Part shown: positions 1-8,369 of the stretch, piece by piece | Numbering within the stretch: position 1 is the first letter of the stretch | Layout: every line of letters starts with the position of its first letter | NCBI GenBank assembly: GCA_035529855.1 | Contig: DATKVX010000056.1 | Span: forward strand, 1-63,464 | Source of the DNA: a bacterium | Lineage (GTDB): Bacteria > RBG-13-66-14 > B26-G2 > WVWN01 | Direction of reading: 5' to 3' | DNA length: 63,464 nucleotides | Translations under genes and position numbers: made by a program | Notes under the pieces: model-generated | The model's database searches: none | Seen by the model: the letters and a program-made list of their open reading frames with translations, nothing else | Told to the model about the DNA's origin: nothing

Positions 1-237
1 CACCTCGTCGTCGCGCTAACGCCTTCCGACCGGGTGAGCGACGCGATTCGATATTTTAAAGGGACGGCGGCCAGATTTCTCAGAGAAAAATTCCCCGCTT
101 TGCGCGAAGCAGCCTCGAGCCTTTGGAGCGAGGGATACTACGTCGAGAGCTTGGGGTTGAAGAACGTAAAACAAGTCCTGAGTTACGTATCGCGGCAGGA
201 GGAGCACCACGGCGGCGAGCGCGACGCCGGCTGTTAA
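1..237 (+). CDS. REP-associated tyrosine transposase, 3' part
   Basis: The window opens inside this gene, so the 5' end is missing. The remaining 78 codons match the second copy at 2039-2497 almost base for base; there they follow an HVH (HUH-type) motif. The C-terminal part holds the LWSEGYYV segment and a Tyr in VLSYVSRQ, as expected for Y1/TnpA-REP transposases. That family nicks and moves single-stranded REP hairpins. REP-like hairpins begin one base after the stop codon. The visible part has no internal stop, so this copy may be intact; the HUH half lies outside the window. Confidence 0.75.
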   Translation, partial: HLVVALTPSDRVSDAIRYFKGTAARFLREKFPALREAASSLWSEGYYVESLGLKNVKQVLSYVSRQEEHHGGERDAGC

Positions 238-257
238 CCGCCGGTTTAAACCGGCGG
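238..257. repeat. REP-type hairpin, class A
   Basis: A 20-base perfect inverted repeat with an 8-bp stem (CCGCCGGT) and a TTAA loop, directly after the transposase stop codon. The same class recurs at 2001, 2517 and 4333. Confidence 0.8.
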
Positions 258-272
258 GCCCCGGTAGCGCCA

Positions 273-292
273 CCGGCCCTTGAAAGGGCCGG
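273..292. repeat. REP-type hairpin, class B
   Basis: A 20-base perfect inverted repeat: CCGGCCCT stem, TGAA loop. Class B recurs at 2568 and 4385. The 110 bases from here to the glycosyltransferase hold no gene that I recognise. A short in-frame stretch ending in TAA at 379-381 shares its first residues with the matching region of copy 2, which reflects shared DNA and not a gene. Confidence 0.8.
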
Positions 293-402
293 TATCGAAC
301 GGCGACGACGGCCTGAAAGACCTGGGCGCCGACGTGCCCGTCAAAGGCGTCGCGGAGTCCTTGGCCGAGGGCCTAACGTAACCCCCGGAGTAAAACGACC
401 GC

Positions 403-1875
403 ATGGTTAAGGCCGAGTCATGGCGCAGTTACTTGCGCGACGCCGACGCGTGGCCGTTTCTGGCCGCCGCCGCGGCGTTAATGATTCTGGGGATATGTCT
501 ACGGGCGGCCCACTTGTGCGACGTCATACGCATCGACGAGGCGACGACGTACGTCCGGTTTGTTACGCTGCCGTGGCGGGAAGCCGTGGTAGCCTACGAA
601 ATCCCCAACAATCATATATTAAATACCGTACTCGTCAAAATAACGGCGGCGCTGTTCGGGCCTGCCGAATGGACGTTGCGCCTCCCGAACCTGGTCGCCG
701 GGGTAGGGACGATGGCGTTTACCGCGCTAATCGCCCGGCGGTGGTTCGGGCGCGTCGCCGCCGTCGCGGCGTTGGCAGTAGTAGCGATATCACCGCCCGC
801 CGTCCACTACGCCGTATTGGCGCGCGGCTACGGCCTCTCCGTCTTCTTCGGCCTTTTGGCGCTGTTCGCCGTAGATAAAAAGCGCTCGAGCCCCCGACCC
901 GGCGCGTGGGCCGTTACGGCGGGGCTCGCAAGCGTTTGCGCCCTGTACGCACTGCCCGCGGCGATAATGTTGGTGATGCCCGTCGCGGCGTACGACTTCA
1001 CGCTAACCGTAAAGAAACGGCCCCGGGCGTTAAGGCTATGGGCGGCGATGTGGTTCGGCGCCGCAGCGCTTACGGCCCTCCTGTTCGCGCCGGTCGTAGC
1101 CTTCAACGGCTGGCAGCACGTCTTCGCCAACGAATATAACGCGCGACTCCCCCTACCGGAAATGGCACGATACATCAGGTTGTACGGCCGTGTGTTGCCG
1201 GAAGCGAAGTCGTTCGGGATAGGCGGGCCGTGGTTTTGGGTGCCACTTTTTACCGCCGGCGTCGTTGCGGGGGCGTTGAGACGGAGAACCTACGGCCTAT
1301 TGCTGCTATTTTGCGCCGTGGTGATAGCCGGCATTTTCGTCGCCGGGGTGCCCTTACCCACGCGCCTTTTCTATTACCTTCCGCCGCTGCTCGCTTTAGG
1401 CGTAGGCGCCTTGCTCGAGGTCATCGTAGCGAAACTACCCATCTCCGGGCCGGCCTGGGCGTGGCCGGGGGTCGCGGCCGCGGTGCTGTTAACCGCCGGC
1501 GCGGGCGCCGCCGGCGAGGCAGCCAACCTCATCGACGACTCACATCGTTCGGGGGTCGCCCCCGAAGCCCCGGCGCTCGCCGCCGCGTTACGCGAATTGC
1601 CGCCCGTCTCGCGCGTAGCCGCCGGCGCCTGGTTCTACGACACCGCGGTTCTTTACTACCTGATTAAAATGGGCGAGCCGACGGACGCGCTCGACCGGGC
1701 CGCGCCGCAAGCTTTCACATTCGACGCTTACATACTGGTTCCGCCCGACTTAACGCCCCAGGAAGTAGCGGACGCATATTTCTGGGACGGGCCGTTGCCG
1801 GTCGTACGCCAGGAACTCTTCCGCAAGGTGGAGGGCTTCGGGATATGGAAAGTGGTAATAGTGAACCCGCGCTAG
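403..1875 (+). CDS. GT-C family membrane glycosyltransferase (GT39/ArnT-like), copy 1
   Basis: A 490-residue polytopic membrane protein. After the first membrane segment an acidic pair lies in IRIDEATTYV, where GT39/PMT/ArnT enzymes carry the catalytic acidic residue of their first periplasmic loop. PNNHILNT follows, and about ten further hydrophobic segments run to near residue 400. The family moves a sugar from a polyprenyl-phosphate donor to a lipid or protein acceptor on the periplasmic side; the acceptor here is unknown. The C-terminal 100 residues are soluble. The start is ATG 403. It is a tandem paralogue of 2629-4104, with near-identical DNA at the first 40 and last 40 bases, and REP hairpins flank it. 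Confidence 0.75.
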   Translation: MVKAESWRSYLRDADAWPFLAAAAALMILGICLRAAHLCDVIRIDEATTYVRFVTLPWREAVVAYEIPNNHILNTVLVKITAALFGPAEWTLRLPNLVAGVGTMAFTALIARRWFGRVAAVAALAVVAISPPAVHYAVLARGYGLSVFFGLLALFAVDKKRSSPRPGAWAVTAGLASVCALYALPAAIMLVMPVAAYDFTLTVKKRPRALRLWAAMWFGAAALTALLFAPVVAFNGWQHVFANEYNARLPLPEMARYIRLYGRVLPEAKSFGIGGPWFWVPLFTAGVVAGALRRRTYGLLLLFCAVVIAGIFVAGVPLPTRLFYYLPPLLALGVGALLEVIVAKLPISGPAWAWPGVAAAVLLTAGAGAAGEAANLIDDSHRSGVAPEAPALAAALRELPPVSRVAAGAWFYDTAVLYYLIKMGEPTDALDRAAPQAFTFDAYILVPPDLTPQEVADAYFWDGPLPVVRQELFRKVEGFGIWKVVIVNPR

Positions 1876-1893
1876 CCGGCCGGCCTTCATAAA

Positions 1894-1969
1894 CCGCTCG
1901 CTTCGGCGGACGGTACTGAGCAGCGCCGCGTTAGCCGCCCGAACGCAAACCGCCCGCTTTAGCGGACGG
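1894..1969. repeat. Two class C REP-type hairpins, 56-base period
   Basis: Hairpins at 1894-1913 (imperfect) and 1950-1969 have the CCGnCCGC / GCGGACGG stem with TTCG or TTTA loops. Each is followed by CTGAGCAG. The start-to-start distance is exactly 56 bases, the same as in the array at 4124. Confidence 0.8.
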
Positions 1970-2000
1970 CTCTGAGCAGTATATACGTTAACCGCCGGGC

Positions 2001-2020
2001 CCGCCGGCTGAAGCCGGCGG
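2001..2020. repeat. REP-type hairpin, class A, upstream of transposase copy 2
   Basis: CCGCCGGC stem with a TGAA loop. With the hairpin at 2517 it brackets the transposase pseudogene, the usual arrangement for a transposase and its own target hairpins. Confidence 0.75.
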
Positions 2021-2038
2021 CACGGGGTATATTGCCTT

Positions 2039-2497
2039 ATGGTGGTCTTACACGTAGCCGAAGACATAGCGGCCCTCGTCCAGTAGCAGAAATCTACCAC
2101 CGCGGCGTTTTTATTAAACTACCACGTCGTCTTCCGGACGAAACGTAACCGCCGCATCCTGGAGGGCGACGTCGCCCGGGAGGGCCTTAAATTAATTCTA
2201 GACGTAGCAGAACGGCGGGGTTATAAAATCTTAGCGGCGGCGCTTATGCCGGACCACGTCCACCTCGTCGTCGCGCTAACGCCTTCCGACCGGGTGAGCG
2301 ACGCGGTCCGGTATTTCAAGGGGACGGCGGCCGGATTGTTAAGGAATAAATTTCAGCCTGTCCGCGACGTTAACGCGAACTTTTAGAGCGAGGGACACCA
2401 CGTCGAGAGCCTGGGGTTGAAGAACGTAAAACAGGTCCTGAGTTACGTATCGCGGCAGGAGGAGCACCACGGCGGCGAGCGCGATGCCGGCGTATAA
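2039..2497 (+). pseudogene. REP-associated tyrosine transposase, inactivated copy
   Basis: One reading frame from ATG 2039 to TAA 2495-2497 gives a Y1/TnpA-REP transposase. It has NYHVVFRTKRNRR near the start, the HUH motif MPDHVHLV, LGLKNVKQ and VLSYVSRQ. The frame is broken by TAG at 2084-2086, which lies before the conserved part, and by TAG at 2384-2386. The second falls where copy 1 has TGG in the conserved LWSEG segment, so it is a one-base nonsense change. The 3' 240 bases are otherwise nearly identical to positions 1-237. The gene is very probably dead unless UAG is read through, for which I see no evidence. Confidence 0.8.
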
Positions 2498-2516
2498 GGT
2501 GGCCGCCGGCCGTTAA

Positions 2517-2536
2517 CCGCCGGTTTCAACCGGCGG
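2517..2536. repeat. REP-type hairpin, class A, downstream of transposase copy 2
   Basis: CCGCCGGT stem with TTCA loop, the counterpart of the hairpin after copy 1 at 238-257. Confidence 0.8.
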
Positions 2537-2567
2537 TACCGGCGGCTTACGCCGGGCGAGTGAGTTA

Positions 2568-2587
2568 CCGGCCCTTAAAAGGGCCGG
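2568..2587. repeat. REP-type hairpin, class B
   Basis: CCGGCCCT stem with a TAAA loop. It lies inside an upstream in-frame extension of the next gene. The same DNA upstream of copy 1 is interrupted by a stop, so I treat it as noncoding. Confidence 0.8.
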
Positions 2588-2628
2588 TTTCGGAACGGGA
2601 CGACGGCCTAAAGGAGCGGGACGGCAGT

Positions 2629-4104
2629 ATGGTTGAGGTTAAGCCGTGGCGCAGTTACTTGCGCGACGCCGACGCGTGGCCGTTTATCGCCGCGACGGCC
2701 GCGCTCTTCGCGATCGGCGTTGCCCTCAGGGTCGGCCACCTATTTGACGCTATCCGGCTCGACGAGGCCACGACGTACGTGATGTTCGCCTCGCGGCCGT
2801 TCGGCGAAGCGCTCTCTTCGTACCAGCTTCCCAACAACCACCTCCTCAACACCGTACTCGTAAAAATCAGCATCATAGCGTTCGGCCCGGAGCCGTGGTC
2901 GCTGCGTCTGCCCAACCTGTTCGCGGGCGTCGGCGCGATGGCGCTCGTAGCGGCGATAGCGGGCCGGTGGTTCGGCCGGGCCGGCGCCGTCGCCGCGTTG
3001 GCGTTCGTGGCCGTGTCGCCGCCGGCGGTCCACTACTCGGTCCAAGCGCGCGGGTACACGCTCATGATTTTCCTTTGCCTTTTCGCGCTGTGGGCCGTAG
3101 AGAAACGGCGCGCCGGCGGCGGTAGGCGTTGGACCGCGGTTGCGGCCCTATCCTCCGCCCTCGCCCTCTACGCCGTCCCGACGGGGCTGCTGTTAGTATT
3201 GCCGCTGGCGGCGTACGACCTCGTTCTTTCGCTCAAAAGGGGTAAGGGCGCGCTCGGGTTCTGGGCCGCGGCCTGGCTCGGCGCGGCGGCGCTGACGGCG
3301 CTCCTATACCTGCCGGTTATGCTGCACAGCGGCGGCGAGCAGTTTTTCGCGAACGAATACAACGCCCGCCTCGGCCCGGGCGAGATGGGCCAATATCTGA
3401 GGCTGTACGGCCGCGCGCTACGGGACGAAAAAACCTGGGGCGCGGGCGGCCTCGCGGTCTGGGGGCCGGTCGTCATCGTCGGCGCGGTAGCGGGAGCGGC
3501 GAAAACGAAACGCGCCGGCCTCTTCTTCGCGCTATGCGCGCTCGCCCTCGTCGCCTTCTATCAAGCCCGGTTCCCGCTGCCGACGCGGGTGTTAAATTAC
3601 GTCGCGACGCTGGCCGCGCTGGCGGTCGGCGGGTTGGCCGGGGCGGCCGCGCATAAGATACTTAGGATGCGCCGTTGGGGCAAAAAGGCGGCCTGGGTGG
3701 GCGCGGCGGCGGCCGTCGCGCTGGCCGCCGCCGTCGGCGCCGTCGGCGAGGCGAGAAACCTCCTCGACGACTCGGTACGTTCCGGACCGGCGCCCGGGGC
3801 CAAAGAACTTACCGCGGCGTTACGCACGCTGCCGCCGGTGACGCGGGTGGTCGCGGGCGGGTGGCATCACGACACCGTAAAGTACTACTTAATGCTAAAC
3901 GGAGGCCTCGCGGCCGCGGTAGACCGGACCCCGCCGCTGGCCTTTACTTTCAAAGCGTACGTACTGGTCCCGCCCGGCTCGACGCCCCAGGCGGAAACGG
4001 ACCCTTATTTCTGGTGCGGCCCCCTCCCCCTCGTGCGCCGGGAACTGGTCCGGGAGGTGGAAGGTTTCGGCATCTGGAAAGCGATAATAGTGAACCCGCG
4101 CTAG
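2629..4104 (+). CDS. GT-C family membrane glycosyltransferase (GT39/ArnT-like), copy 2
   Basis: A 491-residue paralogue of the protein at 403-1875, sharing YLRDADAWPF at the start, RLDEATTYV at the catalytic-type acidic pair, PNNHLLNTVL, ARGY and the C-terminal VEGFGIWK. Repeated hydrophobic segments predict about ten to twelve membrane passes. Sugar transfer from a polyprenyl-phosphate donor on the outer face of the inner membrane is the family role; donor and acceptor are not visible. The frame is open from 2560, but that part is a REP hairpin and copy 1 starts at the equivalent of 2629. An AAGGAG lies twelve bases upstream of this ATG. Divergence in the middle and near-identity at both ends suggest gene conversion or an old tandem duplication. 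Confidence 0.75.
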   Translation: MVEVKPWRSYLRDADAWPFIAATAALFAIGVALRVGHLFDAIRLDEATTYVMFASRPFGEALSSYQLPNNHLLNTVLVKISIIAFGPEPWSLRLPNLFAGVGAMALVAAIAGRWFGRAGAVAALAFVAVSPPAVHYSVQARGYTLMIFLCLFALWAVEKRRAGGGRRWTAVAALSSALALYAVPTGLLLVLPLAAYDLVLSLKRGKGALGFWAAAWLGAAALTALLYLPVMLHSGGEQFFANEYNARLGPGEMGQYLRLYGRALRDEKTWGAGGLAVWGPVVIVGAVAGAAKTKRAGLFFALCALALVAFYQARFPLPTRVLNYVATLAALAVGGLAGAAAHKILRMRRWGKKAAWVGAAAAVALAAAVGAVGEARNLLDDSVRSGPAPGAKELTAALRTLPPVTRVVAGGWHHDTVKYYLMLNGGLAAAVDRTPPLAFTFKAYVLVPPGSTPQAETDPYFWCGPLPLVRRELVREVEGFGIWKAIIVNPR

Positions 4105-4123
4105 GCGGCCCGGCCTTCATAAA

Positions 4124-4296
4124 CCCCTCGGTTCGGCGGGCGGTTCTGAGCAGCGCCGCGTTAACCGCCCGAAAGCAAACCGTCCGCTTTAGCGGACGGT
4201 TCTGAGTAGCGGCGCGTTAGCCGCCCGAAAGCAAACCGTCCGCTTTAGCGGACGGTATTGAGTCGCGTAGCGTAAGCGGCCCGCTTTAGCGGGCCG
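4124..4296. repeat. Array of four class C REP-type hairpins
   Basis: Hairpins begin at 4124, 4180, 4236 and 4277. The first three are 56 bases apart (20-base hairpin plus 36-base spacer), and the spacer is conserved with the pair at 1894. The hairpin at 4277 has a changed but still fully paired stem (CGGCCCGC / GCGGGCCG). This is a BIME-like cluster after the glycosyltransferase stop codon. Confidence 0.8.
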
Positions 4297-4332
4297 TTAC
4301 GTCGTACCCCCTCGAATACCGCCGGCCGTTAA

Positions 4333-4352
4333 CCGCCGGTTTCAACCGGCGG
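4333..4352. repeat. REP-type hairpin, class A
   Basis: CCGCCGGT stem with a TTCA loop, identical in form to 2517-2536. Confidence 0.8.
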
Positions 4353-4384
4353 GCGCTGGCGGTTCACGCCTCGCCGCTGATAGA

Positions 4385-4404
4385 CCGGCCCTTGAAAGGG
4401 CCGG
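4385..4404. repeat. REP-type hairpin, class B
   Basis: CCGGCCCT stem with a TGAA loop, identical to the hairpin at 273-292. It closes the REP-rich region. Confidence 0.8.
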
Positions 4405-4482
4405 TATCGGGTTCTCCTTGACGCGCCGCCGCCTTTATGCTATATATTTATCCAAGAAGTGGGTAAGATTATGTATAGTCGC

Positions 4483-4596
4483 CAGCCGGCCAACGCCATA
4501 ATTATAATTATCGACCTACCCCGGTCGGGCCGGCTGCGTATGCCTTGAGATAAACACCATAAGCAAAACCCAAGCCGGCCCCAAAGCCGGCTTTTT
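4483..4596 (+). ncRNA. Candidate small RNA or attenuator-type leader upstream of ileS
   Basis: CAGCCGGCC at 4483-4491 pairs perfectly with GGCCGGCTG at 4528-4536. A second hairpin, AAGCCGGC at 4572-4579 with GCCGGCTT at 4586-4593, is followed by a T run and looks like an intrinsic terminator. The 3' arm of the first can also pair with the 5' arm of the second, so the two structures compete. A clear promoter for ileS lies downstream of the terminator, so the stretch may be a separate short transcript instead of the ileS leader. It matches no RNA family that I recognise, and I see no T-box. Confidence 0.4.
4572..4596 (+). terminator. Intrinsic terminator
   Basis: An 8-bp GC-rich stem with a six-base loop, followed by TTTTT at 4592-4596. 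Confidence 0.7.
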
Positions 4597-4632
4597 CGTT
4601 ATATAACAGGCTATTACGACAGGAATTTTAAC

Positions 4633-4661
4633 TTGACTTAACGGCGACACTCGTGTAAAAT
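4633..4661 (+). promoter_or_regulatory. Sigma-70-type promoter of ileS
   Basis: TTGACT at 4633-4638 and TAAAAT at 4656-4661 are separated by 17 bases, about 40 bases before the ileS start. Confidence 0.75.
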
Positions 4662-4700
4662 ACGCGGCTTAACGCCGCCTCGAGCAACGGAGGCGCAGCT

Positions 4701-7460
4701 ATGACCGACTACAAAGACACCCTCAACTTGCCGAAGACGGCCTTCCCGATGAAGGCCGACCTGGCCCAGCGCGAGCCCGAGTTCCTCGCGTACTGGGAGA
4801 AGGTAGACATCTACCGCAAGGTCCGCGAGGCCCGGCAAGGGCGCGACGTTTACCTCCTGCACGACGGCCCGCCCTACGCCAATGGCCTTATCCACATGGG
4901 GACCGCGCTCAACAAAATCCTCAAGGATATCGTCGTGAAATCGAAGACCATGGCCGGCTTCGACGCGCCGTACGTCCCCGGCTGGGACTGCCACGGCCAG
5001 CCCATCGAGCACGAGATCGTGAAGGAGCTCCGCGCCAAAGGCGAGGAGCTCGAGGCGGCGGAAGTGCGCGCGCGCTGCCGCGCCTACGCCGAGAAGTTCA
5101 TCGCGCTGCAGCGGGAAGACTTCAAGCGGCTGGCGGTCTTCGGCACCTGGGAGACGCCGTACCTCACCATGCACCCGCACTACGAGGCGACGGTGCTGGG
5201 CGCGTTCCGGGCGATGGCGCGCGAAGGCCGCGTCTACCGCGCGCTTAAACCGGTGCACTGGTGTTATTCGTGCGAGACGGCGCTGGCCGAGGCCGAGTTG
5301 GAATACAAGGACGTGAAGTCGCCGGCGGTGACGGTCCGCCTGGAGGTCGTCGAGGGGTTGGACGAGCTGCGGGCGCAGGCGCCGACGTACCTCGTCGTTT
5401 GGACGACGACGCCCTGGACGCTGCCGTCCAACCTGGCGGCGGCGGTGGACGCGGGTTACGACTACGCCGCCGCTCGAGTCGGCGACGCCGTATATATCGT
5501 CGCGGAAGATCTTCTGGCGGGGACGATGGCCGCGGCCGGCATCGATAAATACGAAATAATCGCGAAATTCAAAGGCGCCGAACTAACGGACGTCAAGTAC
5601 AAGCACCCCTTCCTCGAGCGCGTCTCGCCGGTCATAACGACGGACTTCGTGACGTTGGAGCAGGGGACGGGCGTCGTGCACGTCGCGCCGGGCCACGGCG
5701 CCGACGACTTCTACGCCGGCCAGCAGTACGGCCTGCCGGTCCTCTCGCCGGTCGACGACCGCGGCCGCTTCACCGACGAGGTTCCGGATTACGAGGGCAC
5801 GCTGGTCTTCGACGCCGACGCGCGCATCGTCGAGCGGCTGCGCGAGCTGGGCGCGCTCCTCAACTACGAGGAGCTCGAGCACTCGTACCCGCACTGCTGG
5901 CGCTGCAAGAACCCGCTTCTCTTCCGCGCGACGAAGCAGTGGTTCATGGCGATGGAGGTGCTCGACCTCCGCGGCGCGGCGCTGAAAGAGATAGAGAAGG
6001 TCGAGTGGCTTCCGCGCTGGGGCCGGCAGCGCATCGTCGGCATGGTGGAGAGTCGACCCGACTGGTGCATCAGCCGCCAGCGGAGTTGGGGCGTCCCCAT
6101 CCCGGCGCTCTACTGCGCCTCGTGCGAAGAGCTCAACCTCAGCGACGAGTTCCTGGCCCGGGTGGAGGCGCTGGTAGCGGTGGAAGGAATAGAGGGCTAC
6201 TGGCGCGCCCCGGCCGACGAGCTGGCGGGCGGCGCGACGTGCGAGAAGTGCGGCGGCTCGAGCTGGCGCAAATCGGAAGACATCCTCGACGTGTGGTTCG
6301 AGAGCGGCGCGAGCCACCTCGCGGTCCTCAACGAGTGCTACGGCCTGCCGTGGCCCGCGGACCTCTACCTCGAGGGTTCCGACCAGCACCGCGGCTGGTT
6401 CCAGCTCTCGCTTCTGGTCGCGCTGTGCACCAAGGGCTCGGCGCCGTATCGGGCCGTCATCACGCACGGCTTTATGCTGGACGCCAAGGGCAAGGCCATG
6501 CACAAGTCCGCCGGCAACGTCATCCCACCACAAGAGGTGGTGGAGAAGTACGGCGCCGACGTGCTGCGGCTGTGGGTGGCGTCGGAGGATTACCGCACCG
6601 ACATCCGCCTCTCGTACCAGCTGCTGGACCAGGTCGTCGAGACGTACCGCCGCGTCCGCAACACGGCCCGCTTCCTCCTGGGGAATTTGAGCGACTTCGA
6701 CCCGGGCCGCGACGCGCTGCCGCCCGAGCAGTGGCCCGAGCTGGACCGCTTCGCCTGGCAGCGCTTCAAAAGGCTCGCGCAGCGGGTGCGGCGCGCGTAC
6801 GAGCGCTTCGAGTTCCACGTCGTATACCACGCCGTCCACGACTTCTGCGCGGTGGACCTTTCGGCGTTCTACCTGGACGTCATCAAGGACCGCCTGTACT
6901 GCGAGGCGCCCGACGAGCCGGGGCGGCGCGCGGCGCAGAGCTGCCTGTACTCGATGGCCCGAGGTCTGGCCAAGCTCGTCGCGCCGGTGATACCGCTTAC
7001 GGCCGAGGACGTCTGGCGGCACCTCCCCGCGGACGAGCGCGAGCCGGAGAGCGTCCACCTCGCCGAGTGGGACGACGCAGACGTAACCGCCGAGGACGAC
7101 GCGCTGGAGAAGAAGCTCGCGCGCCTGCTGGAAGTGCGCGGCGCGGTCCTCAAGGCGTTGGAGGAGGCCCGGGCGACGGGCGCTATAGGCCACCCGCTGG
7201 AGGCCGTAGTCACGCTGGCCGCGGACGGCGACGCGTACGAGCTCCTGGCCGCCGAGGCCGATAACCTGGCGACGTACTTCATCACGTCGCAGGTCAAGTT
7301 GGAACGAAGCGGCGGGGACGCGGTCGCCGTAACCGTCGAAGCGGCATCCGACGAAAAGTGCCGGCGGTGCTGGCAGCGGCTGCCGTCCGTGGGCGAGGAC
7401 CGGGACCGGCCGGACCTTTGCGAACGATGCCGGGGCGTAATGCACCGCTTAGGGAAATAA
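4701..7460 (+). CDS. ileS: Isoleucyl-tRNA synthetase
   Basis: A class I aminoacyl-tRNA synthetase of 919 residues, the usual bacterial length. The HIGH-type motif appears as [11 protein letters not shown] near residues 54-64, and the KMSKS-type loop as KAMHKSAGN near residue 600, a variant with His before Lys-Ser. The CP1 editing domain lies between them, with [11 protein letters not shown] and the GHGADDF segment. The C-terminus has a four-Cys zinc site, CRRCW and CERC, typical of bacterial IleS. The enzyme charges tRNA-Ile and edits valine. The start is ATG 4701 behind GGAGGCG. The next two genes, a DksA-type protein and lspA, follow closely, a common bacterial grouping. Confidence 0.97.
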   Translation: MTDYKDTLNLPKTAFPMKADLAQREPEFLAYWEKVDIYRKVREARQGRDVYLLHDGPPYANGLIHMGTALNKILKDIVVKSKTMAGFDAPYVPGWDCHGQPIEHEIVKELRAKGEELEAAEVRARCRAYAEKFIALQREDFKRLAVFGTWETPYLTMHPHYEATVLGAFRAMAREGRVYRALKPVHWCYSCETALAEAELEYKDVKSPAVTVRLEVVEGLDELRAQAPTYLVVWTTTPWTLPSNLAAAVDAGYDYAAARVGDAVYIVAEDLLAGTMAAAGIDKYEIIAKFKGAELTDVKYKHPFLERVSPVITTDFVTLEQGTGVVHVAPGHGADDFYAGQQYGLPVLSPVDDRGRFTDEVPDYEGTLVFDADARIVERLRELGALLNYEELEHSYPHCWRCKNPLLFRATKQWFMAMEVLDLRGAALKEIEKVEWLPRWGRQRIVGMVESRPDWCISRQRSWGVPIPALYCASCEELNLSDEFLARVEALVAVEGIEGYWRAPADELAGGATCEKCGGSSWRKSEDILDVWFESGASHLAVLNECYGLPWPADLYLEGSDQHRGWFQLSLLVALCTKGSAPYRAVITHGFMLDAKGKAMHKSAGNVIPPQEVVEKYGADVLRLWVASEDYRTDIRLSYQLLDQVVETYRRVRNTARFLLGNLSDFDPGRDALPPEQWPELDRFAWQRFKRLAQRVRRAYERFEFHVVYHAVHDFCAVDLSAFYLDVIKDRLYCEAPDEPGRRAAQSCLYSMARGLAKLVAPVIPLTAEDVWRHLPADEREPESVHLAEWDDADVTAEDDALEKKLARLLEVRGAVLKALEEARATGAIGHPLEAVVTLAADGDAYELLAAEADNLATYFITSQVKLERSGGDAVAVTVEAASDEKCRRCWQRLPSVGEDRDRPDLCERCRGVMHRLGK

Positions 7461-7497
7461 AGAAAGGGCGCCGCCCGCTCTCAACTCGAGGTCGAAT

Positions 7498-7869
7498 ATG
7501 AACAAGAGGGAACGTAAGAAGTTCGAAAAACTTCTCCTCGAGATGCGGGAGAAGAAGGTGGAGTACATCGCCATGCTGCGGGAGGTCGCGATATCCCGGA
7601 CGCAGCGGGACGCGAGCGGCGACATCTCCGCCTTCACGTCTCACCCCGCCGACATCTCCACCGAGTCCGACGAACGCGAAAAGGTCGCCTCGCTCATAAC
7701 GCGGGAGACCCAGATCGTAAAGGAGCTCGACGCGGCGCTGGAGCGCATCGGCGACGCCACCTACGGCGAATGCGACACCTGCGGGGGCGACATTCCGCCC
7801 GCCCGGCTGCAGGCGCTGCCCTTCGCGACGTTATGCGTGAAATGCCAAGCCGAAGCCGAAAAGGGCTAA
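7498..7869 (+). CDS. DksA/TraR-type C4 zinc-finger protein
   Basis: A 123-residue protein starting at ATG 7498. Residues 1-60 are charged and helical, as in the DksA coiled coil (EKLLLEMREKK). Residues 80-120 form the C4 zinc finger: YGECDTCG, IPPARLQALPFA, then LCVKCQ. DksA-type proteins enter the RNA polymerase secondary channel and alter promoter response, often with ppGpp. It is about 30 residues shorter than E. coli DksA and nearer the short DksA/YocK-like proteins often found beside lspA. The lspA start overlaps its 3' end, which implies translational coupling. Confidence 0.9.
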   Translation: MNKRERKKFEKLLLEMREKKVEYIAMLREVAISRTQRDASGDISAFTSHPADISTESDEREKVASLITRETQIVKELDAALERIGDATYGECDTCGGDIPPARLQALPFATLCVKCQAEAEKG

Positions 7870-8369
7870 GCGGCCTTCGCCGCTACGCGGCGGGGGGAGC
7901 GTTCGCGGCGGCCTTGGTGGCCGCCGACCAAGTGACGAAGTACCTCATCCTCAAGCACCTCTGGCCCGGCCGACTCGTCGAAGTCATCCCCCATTTTTTC
8001 AACCTCGCGTTATCCCACAACACCGGCGGCGCCTTCAGTATCTTTCCCCATAAGCCGCTGGTCTTTACTATCCTCTCCATAATAGCGATAGCGTTGCTGT
8101 GCTACCTCTTCACGCGGCTCGAGGGTAAACCGGCCGCGTCCTTCGCCGCGGCCGCGATATTCGCCGGCGCCGTCGGCAACCTGGCCGACCGCTTCCGCCT
8201 CGGGTACGTGGTCGACTTCGTCGACGTCCACGCCGGCCCCTGGCACTGGTACGTCTTCAACGTCGCGGACGCGGCCATAACCGTCGGCGCGATATCGCTC
8301 TTCGTCCTCACCTTCCTGGACGAGCGCCGCAGAAAGCGCGAAGCGCGGGAGGAAAAGCCGCCGGCCTAA
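7842..8369 (+). CDS. lspA: Lipoprotein signal peptidase (signal peptidase II)
   Basis: A four-helix inner-membrane aspartyl peptidase that cuts prolipoproteins before the lipid-modified Cys. The conserved boxes are ADQVTKYLI, HNTGGAFSIF, GNLADR, VVDFVDV and FNVADAAI; Asp in VVDF and in NVAD form the catalytic pair. The start is ATG 7842 (ATG 7833 is possible), overlapping the DksA-type gene by 28 bases. A longer in-frame extension from 7770 is only the zinc-finger gene read in another frame. The window encodes several lipoproteins that would be substrates (8591, 14500, 57500, 58458). Confidence 0.95.
   Translation: MPSRSRKGLSGLRRYAAGGAFAAALVAADQVTKYLILKHLWPGRLVEVIPHFFNLALSHNTGGAFSIFPHKPLVFTILSIIAIALLCYLFTRLEGKPAASFAAAAIFAGAVGNLADRFRLGYVVDFVDVHAGPWHWYVFNVADAAITVGAISLFVLTFLDERRRKREAREEKPPA

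Noticed and set aside
2560-2628. N-terminal extension of glycosyltransferase copy 2
   Set aside because: The extension is a REP hairpin plus spacer; the same DNA in copy 1 contains a stop before the conserved start.
4124-4296. CRISPR array
   Set aside because: The hairpin-plus-spacer period looks regular, but the spacers are conserved and not unique, the hairpins are REP-type, and no cas gene is present.
4440-4700. T-box riboswitch before ileS
   Set aside because: There is no conserved T-box sequence and no specifier-loop arrangement, and the ileS promoter lies after the terminator.
5583-7445. A 620-codon open frame antisense to ileS
   Set aside because: It is a shadow of a GC-rich gene: the ileS frame has all catalytic motifs, and the antisense product has no recognisable domain or ribosome site.
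7770-7841. Upstream start for lspA
   Set aside because: The extension only reads the zinc-finger gene in another frame and is Arg-rich, unlike the family start.
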